Part shown: positions 5,011-7,921 of the stretch, piece by piece
Layout of the letters: each line of letters begins with the position of its first letter
Position numbering within the stretch: the stretch's first letter is position 1
NCBI GenBank assembly: GCA_017442445.1
Contig: JAFRZS010000182.1
Coordinates: 1 to 7,921, forward strand
DNA from: Clostridia bacterium
Lineage (GTDB): Bacteria > Bacillota > Clostridia > Oscillospirales > Acutalibacteraceae
DNA length: 7,921 bases
Reading direction: 5' to 3'
Position numbers and translations under genes: made by a program
Notes under the pieces: generated by a model
Told to the model about the DNA's origin: nothing
Seen by the model: only the letters and a program-made list of their open reading frames with translations
The model's database searches: none

Positions 5011-5859
5011 TTATGCGACTGCGTTGATAGCCTCTGTGATACAATCTGCGGGAGCTGAGTCAATGACAACATAGTTGATGTTGTTGTTTACAAGGTCCTG
5101 AACTGCAAGAGCGCCGTTCTTATAACCTACACACTCAACCGGGAAACCGTCAAATCCCCAATCAGCATCACCCTTAACATAGAAGTTACCTGTTGTGCCG
5201 TTCTGAACACCGATCTTAACTGACTTGTCAAATCCCTTGAGGATTGCTTCAACTGAAGCTGCATCTGTACATGCATCAAATGTTGTATCGTCACCCTTAA
5301 CGATGATCTTCTGTGATGCCTGATAGTAAGATGTTGAGAAGTTAACGTGTTCTTTTCTGTCTTCCTTAACTGTAAGACCTGCCATTGCGATATCAGCCTT
5401 GTGCTGACCTACTGAAAGGCAAACTGCGTCAAAGTCCATGTTGCTGATAACGAGTTCTTTGCCGAGTTCTTTTGCAAGTAAAGCAGCGATTTCCATGTCA
5501 ATACCTAAGTACTTGTCACCTGCTGTGTATTCAAAGGGTTCAAAAGCTGCGTTTGTAGCAACAACTAACTGATCCTTTGATTCGTCAAGCTTTGCTGATT
5601 CAACGGGTGTGGGTTCGCCGTCACCGAAATACTTGTTGCAGATTTCTTCAAATGTGCCGTCTTTCTGAATCTTTGCGATGAAGTCATTAACCTGTGTAAG
5701 AAGCTCGGGCTGTGCTTTGTCAACACCGAATGCATATTTTTCTTCTGTAAGGTTGATGTCAATTACCTTAACTGCCTTTGTGTCTTCTGTGTTGCCGCCG
5801 CATGCTGCGAAGCTGAAGAGCATGATTCCTGCGAGAACAAGTGCTAAAATCTTTTTCAT
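5011..5859 (-). CDS. Amino acid ABC substrate-binding lipoprotein, circularly permuted
   Basis: Extracytoplasmic binding protein (SBP_bac_3 family), 282 residues. A lipoprotein signal peptide with lipobox FAAC places the lipidated Cys at residue 20. The order of the fold is unusual. Residues about 30-79, ending GTFEEICNKYFG, match the segment that normally closes this family (compare E. coli GlnH, ending GTYNEIYKKWFG). Then a linker (80-96) leads into the usual N-terminal block LVVATNAAFEPFEY (98-111). The likely carboxylate-binding Arg is R168 in AGLTVKEDR, and D267 in VVIDSAPA fits the late ligand-contact Asp. The protein stops shortly after, where the usual last segment would begin. The start at 5857-5859 has GGAGGG with seven-base spacing; an upstream Met at 5919 would put 20 extra residues before the signal. 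It is first in the operon. Confidence 0.93.
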   Translation of the reverse strand: MKKILALVLAGIMLFSFAACGGNTEDTKAVKVIDINLTEEKYAFGVDKAQPELLTQVNDFIAKIQKDGTFEEICNKYFGDGEPTPVESAKLDESKDQLVVATNAAFEPFEYTAGDKYLGIDMEIAALLAKELGKELVISNMDFDAVCLSVGQHKADIAMAGLTVKEDRKEHVNFSTSYYQASQKIIVKGDDTTFDACTDAASVEAILKGFDKSVKIGVQNGTTGNFYVKGDADWGFDGFPVECVGYKNGALAVQDLVNNNINYVVIDSAPADCITEAINAVA

Positions 5860-5890
5860 AAATTTTCCCTCCAAAATTATTTGTAAGCTT

Positions 5891-5934
5891 ATAATATCAC
5901 ATATTTTTATACAATGCAATGTATTTTTTTACAA
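5891..5934 (-). promoter_or_regulatory. Candidate promoter(s) of the ABC importer operon
   Basis: Two overlapping sigma-A-like sites read on the - strand. One is TTGCAT (5914-5919), 17 bp, TATTAT (5891-5896), with a 5/6 -10 and a 3/6 -35. The other is TTGTAA (5929-5934), 17 bp, TATAAA (5906-5911), with 4/6 and 5/6. Either gives a short 5' UTR of roughly 25-40 bases. The overlapped sequence TACAATGCAATGTA (5910-5923) is a near-palindrome that could be an operator. No T-box or other long leader is visible. Which site is used cannot be told from sequence. Confidence 0.5.
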
Positions 5935-6013
5935 TTTTTTGATAAACGATAGACTTTTGTGCATAAAGCAACCACTCAACTAAAAAGGTCGGACAAGATA
6001 TAAATATATTTTC

Positions 6014-6039
6014 GTGCAACGGAGGGTGCATATTTGCAC
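6014..6039. repeat. GTGCA inverted repeat downstream of the ABC-F gene
   Basis: GTGCAA (6014-6019) is complementary to TTGCAC (6034-6039), and a nearer GTGCA (6026-6030) can pair with the same TGCAC, giving two mutually exclusive weak hairpins. It sits 15 bp past the ABC-F stop on the - strand. No T tract follows directly, so it is at best a weak terminator. The rest of 5940-6053 shows nothing I can name. Confidence 0.3.
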
Positions 6040-6053
6040 AAAGTAGGGACGAT

Positions 6054-7637
6054 TTAAAAAGAGTCAAGGTATTCGTCATAGGTAATTTCTTTATCGTAGA
6101 AGCTACCTGTGGTGATGTCGATGATTCTGTTTGCGATTGTTCCTACGAACTGGTGGTCGTGAGAAGTAAAGAGTATAGTTTCTTTAAAATCAATCAGTCC
6201 GTTGTTAAGAGAGGTGATTGATTCAAGGTCAAGGTGGTTGGTGGGTTCGTCTAAAATCAGAACATTTGCGCCTGACAACATCATTTTACAGAGCATACAA
6301 CGGACTCTCTCACCACCTGATAACACTTTTGCTTTCTTTGTGGCTTCTTCGCCTGAGAACATCATGCGACCCAGCCAACCTCTGACATCTGATTCAAAAA
6401 CGAGGTCGGAGTATCTTCTTATCCAGTCCATGAGATTGTCTTCAACGCCGTCAAAAAATTCAGAGTTATCTGACGGGAAATATGACTGTGATGTTGTTAC
6501 GCCCCATTTGAATGTACCTTCATCGGCTTCTTCTTCACCCATAAGTATTTTGAAAAGTGTGGTCTTGGCAACCGCATCTGTGCCTACGAATGCAACTTTA
6601 TCTCCGGGTCTGATTGTAAAGCTTATGTTATCAAGAACCTTTCTGTCTCCAACGGTCTTTGAAAGATTCTTGACTTCAAGAACTTCGTTGCCGATTTCTC
6701 TGTCAGGCTTGAAGGATACAAACGGAAAACGCCTTGAAGATACAGGCATTTCTTCAATGTTGATGTTATCAAGCATTCTCTTACGGCTTGTTGCCTGTTT
6801 CGATTTTGAAGCATTTGCGCTGAATCGTGCGATAAATTCCTGCAATTCCTTGATTTTCTGTTCAGCTTTTTTATTTTGTTCTCTCAACTGTCTTTGTGCC
6901 ATCTGGGTGTATTCATACCAGAAATCATAGTTTCCGACAAAGGTTGAGATTTTACCGAAATCAATATCAACTATATGAGTGCAGACCTTATTCAGAAAGT
7001 GTCTGTCATGAGATACTACGATTACTGTGCTGTCAAGGTCAATAAGAAACTCCTCAAGCCAACGGATAGCTTCAATATTAAGATGGTTTGTCGGCTCGTC
7101 CATTAAAAGAATATCGGGATTATCAAAAAGCGCCTGAGCTAAAAGCACCTTAACCTTCAAGTCATTGGGAAGGTCTTTCATCTGCATATAGTGGTATTCG
7201 TTTGTAACACCGAGACCGTTCAAAAGAATTTCTGCATTACTTTCAGCCGACCAGCCGTCCATTTCTGCAAATTCTTCTTCAAGCTCACTGACTCTGATAC
7301 CGTCTTCTTCGGTGAAATTTTCCTTGCTGTAAAGAGCTTCCTTGGCATCAATAATCTCGCAGAGTTTTTCGTTACCCATAAGAACTGTTCTGATTACATC
7401 ATATTCATCATAGGCAAAGTGGTCCTGCTTCAATACGGACATTCTTTCACCGGGAGTGATTACAACCTCACCCTTGTTGGGCTCAATCTCACCTGAGAGA
7501 ATTTTAAGGAATGTGGATTTACCCGCACCGTTTGCGCCGATAAGTCCGTAGCAGTTACCCTTTGTGAATATTGTGTCTGCGTTTTGAAATAAAGTACGAC
7601 CGCCGTACTGAAGTCCGACGTTGTGTGTTGAAATCAT
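6054..7637 (-). CDS. ykpA: ABC-F family ATPase, YkpA/YbiT type
   Basis: Soluble tandem-ATPase protein of the ABC-F class. The family acts on ribosomes at the E site; the exact role of the YbiT/YkpA branch is less clear. It has 527 residues. Domain 1: Walker A GANGAGKST (34-42), Walker B ILLMDE (176-181), H210. The inter-domain linker, about 240-310, is charged and contains the hallmark FSANASKSKQATSRKRML. Domain 2: signature LSGGE (439-443), Walker B VLILDE (459-464), H493. Two motifs are non-canonical: signature 1 reads LPNDLKV, and Walker A 2 reads GTDAVAKTT with Ala in place of the last Gly. As I recall, related proteins also vary there. The protein ends soon after YDEYLDSF, without the longer tail of B. 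subtilis YkpA. The ATG at 7635-7637 has GGAGG seven bases upstream; the open extension to 7715 runs into the hairpin array and is rejected. Confidence 0.93.
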   Translation of the reverse strand: MISTHNVGLQYGGRTLFQNADTIFTKGNCYGLIGANGAGKSTFLKILSGEIEPNKGEVVITPGERMSVLKQDHFAYDEYDVIRTVLMGNEKLCEIIDAKEALYSKENFTEEDGIRVSELEEEFAEMDGWSAESNAEILLNGLGVTNEYHYMQMKDLPNDLKVKVLLAQALFDNPDILLMDEPTNHLNIEAIRWLEEFLIDLDSTVIVVSHDRHFLNKVCTHIVDIDFGKISTFVGNYDFWYEYTQMAQRQLREQNKKAEQKIKELQEFIARFSANASKSKQATSRKRMLDNINIEEMPVSSRRFPFVSFKPDREIGNEVLEVKNLSKTVGDRKVLDNISFTIRPGDKVAFVGTDAVAKTTLFKILMGEEEADEGTFKWGVTTSQSYFPSDNSEFFDGVEDNLMDWIRRYSDLVFESDVRGWLGRMMFSGEEATKKAKVLSGGERVRCMLCKMMLSGANVLILDEPTNHLDLESITSLNNGLIDFKETILFTSHDHQFVGTIANRIIDITTGSFYDKEITYDEYLDSF

Positions 7638-7663
7638 AAGTTTTCCTCCGTGGGCATACAAAT

Positions 7664-7821
7664 AATGAAATCCTTGCTTCGCAAGGATGAAATCTGCAAA
7701 GCAGATGAAATCCACTTTGTGGATGAAATTAAATCCGTCAACACACCGCCGAAGGCGATTTCATCACAATGTGATTTCATCCATCGCAGATGGATTTATT
7801 CCGTCTGTCAGGACGGATTTA
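7664..7821. repeat. Array of triloop hairpins with GATGAAATC / GATTTCATC joints
   Basis: Consecutive palindromes are ATCCTTGC-ttc-GCAAGGAT (7670-7688), ATCTGC-aaa-GCAGAT (7692-7706), ATCCAC-ttt-GTGGAT (7710-7724), CGCC-gaa-GGCG (7747-7757), ATCAC-aat-GTGAT (7763-7775), ATCCATC-gca-GATGGAT (7779-7795) and TCCGTC/GACGGA (7800-7817). Six have three-base loops. Stem sequences differ but stay paired. The joints are GATGAAATC in the left half (7686, 7704, with one-mismatch copies at 7664 and 7722) and GATTTCATC in the right half (7757, 7773). A 10-bp perfect pair, TAAATCCGTC (7730-7739) with GACGGATTTA (7812-7821), encloses the right half. It lies between the tRNA terminator and the ABC-F ribosome binding site. 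I find no convincing ABC-F promoter here, only a TTGACG -35-like box (7736-7741, - strand). Confidence 0.85.
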
Positions 7822-7825
7822 GTTG

Positions 7826-7862
7826 AAAAAGAACTATTTGTCCTAGACAAATAGTTCTTTTT
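7826..7862 (-). terminator. tRNA-Glu terminator, perfect 17-bp stem
   Basis: The arms at 7826-7842 and 7846-7862 are perfect reverse complements of 17 bp around a CTA loop. The outer five pairs are A/T runs, so on the - strand the stem core is followed by TTTTT. It starts one base after the encoded CCA of the tRNA, the expected place for a rho-independent terminator. Being symmetrical, it would also stop + strand transcription. Confidence 0.9.
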
Positions 7863-7863
7863 C

Positions 7864-7921
7864 TGGTGACCCGGACGAGAATCGAACTCGTGTTACCGCC
7901 GTGAAAGGGCGGTGTCTTAAC
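7864..7921 (-). tRNA. tRNA-Glu (anticodon TTC), 3' part only
   Basis: Read on the - strand, the visible part starts in the D-arm region (GTTAAGACA) and includes the anticodon stem CCGCC/GGCGG (7908-7912 with 7896-7900) around the loop CTTTCAC. The anticodon is TTC (7903-7905), reading GAA/GAG glutamate codons. A short variable region, a T-arm with stem ACGAG/CTCGT and loop TTCGATT (7875-7891), the acceptor strand CCGGGTC (7868-7874), discriminator A, and an encoded CCA (7864-7866) follow. The anticodon-arm sequence closely matches bacterial tRNA-Glu. The 5' part lies beyond the right edge of the window. Confidence 0.96.

Noticed and set aside
5860..5935. T-box or riboswitch upstream of the importer operon
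   Set aside because: The predicted promoters leave only about 25-40 bases of leader, and no T-box sequence or long hairpin is visible.
6202..6930. 242-codon + strand open frame opposite the ABC-F gene
   Set aside because: It is antisense to a gene with clear motifs, has a low-complexity Ser/Leu-rich translation and no ribosome binding site. It is a shadow of the coding strand.
7638..7715. N-terminal extension of the ABC-F gene to 7715
   Set aside because: The extra codons are the hairpin array read as protein. GGAGG at 7645-7649 and the family's usual MI...V start support 7637.
7664..7821. CRISPR array
   Set aside because: The repeated unit is only nine bases, the pieces between are self-complementary palindromes of 6-19 bases rather than unrelated spacers, the orientation flips midway, and no cas gene is near.
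7864..7921. Attachment site for an integrated element at the tRNA 3' end
   Set aside because: No duplicated tRNA 3' end or integrase is in the window, and the tRNA is followed at once by its own terminator.

Overview
The window looks like a chromosomal segment from a low-to-moderate GC, gut-type Clostridia bacterium (Oscillospiraceae/Ruminococcaceae-like; this placement is inference). The reasons are strong GGAGG ribosome binding sites before most genes, the rplM-rpsI pair, a Firmicutes YkpA-type ABC-F protein, a tRNA-Glu gene with encoded CCA, and intergenic DNA rich in small palindromes with three-base loops. No phage, transposase, CRISPR or defence gene is visible.

Layout. Positions 1-1742 (+ strand) hold an AT-rich run of small unrecognised genes: the end of a two-helix membrane protein, a CxxC...CxxC zinc-ribbon-like protein, a 67-aa single-helix protein followed in frame by a start-less 35-codon open stretch, and a 153-aa single-helix protein. 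A two-sided terminator (1801-1833) separates them from rplM-rpsI (- strand, 1856-2700), which has a near-consensus promoter with A-tracts just upstream. Two related palindromes and a 108-aa + strand gene (2994-3320) follow. The stop region of that gene overlaps the end of the next operon by 18 bp.

Positions 3303-5859 (- strand) are a polar amino acid ABC importer in the order lipoprotein, permease, ATPase. The lipoprotein appears circularly permuted: the segment that normally ends this family comes directly after the lipobox. About 125 bp of strongly self-complementary DNA plus a second hairpin lie between the lipoprotein and permease genes, where they could set the ratio of binding protein to membrane components. 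Permease and ATPase overlap by 14 bp and are probably translationally coupled. The ATPase has a lysine-rich insertion of about 20 residues.

Positions 6054-7637 (- strand) encode a YkpA/YbiT-type ABC-F ATPase. Between its ribosome binding site and the upstream tRNA-Glu gene (cut by the window's right edge) is a 158-bp array of six or seven hairpins, mostly with three-base loops. They are joined by the 9-mer GATGAAATC in one half and its reverse complement in the other. A perfect 17-bp palindrome with flanking A/T runs then terminates the tRNA transcript. The most unusual items are this hairpin array, the permuted binding protein, and the structured spacer inside the ABC operon.
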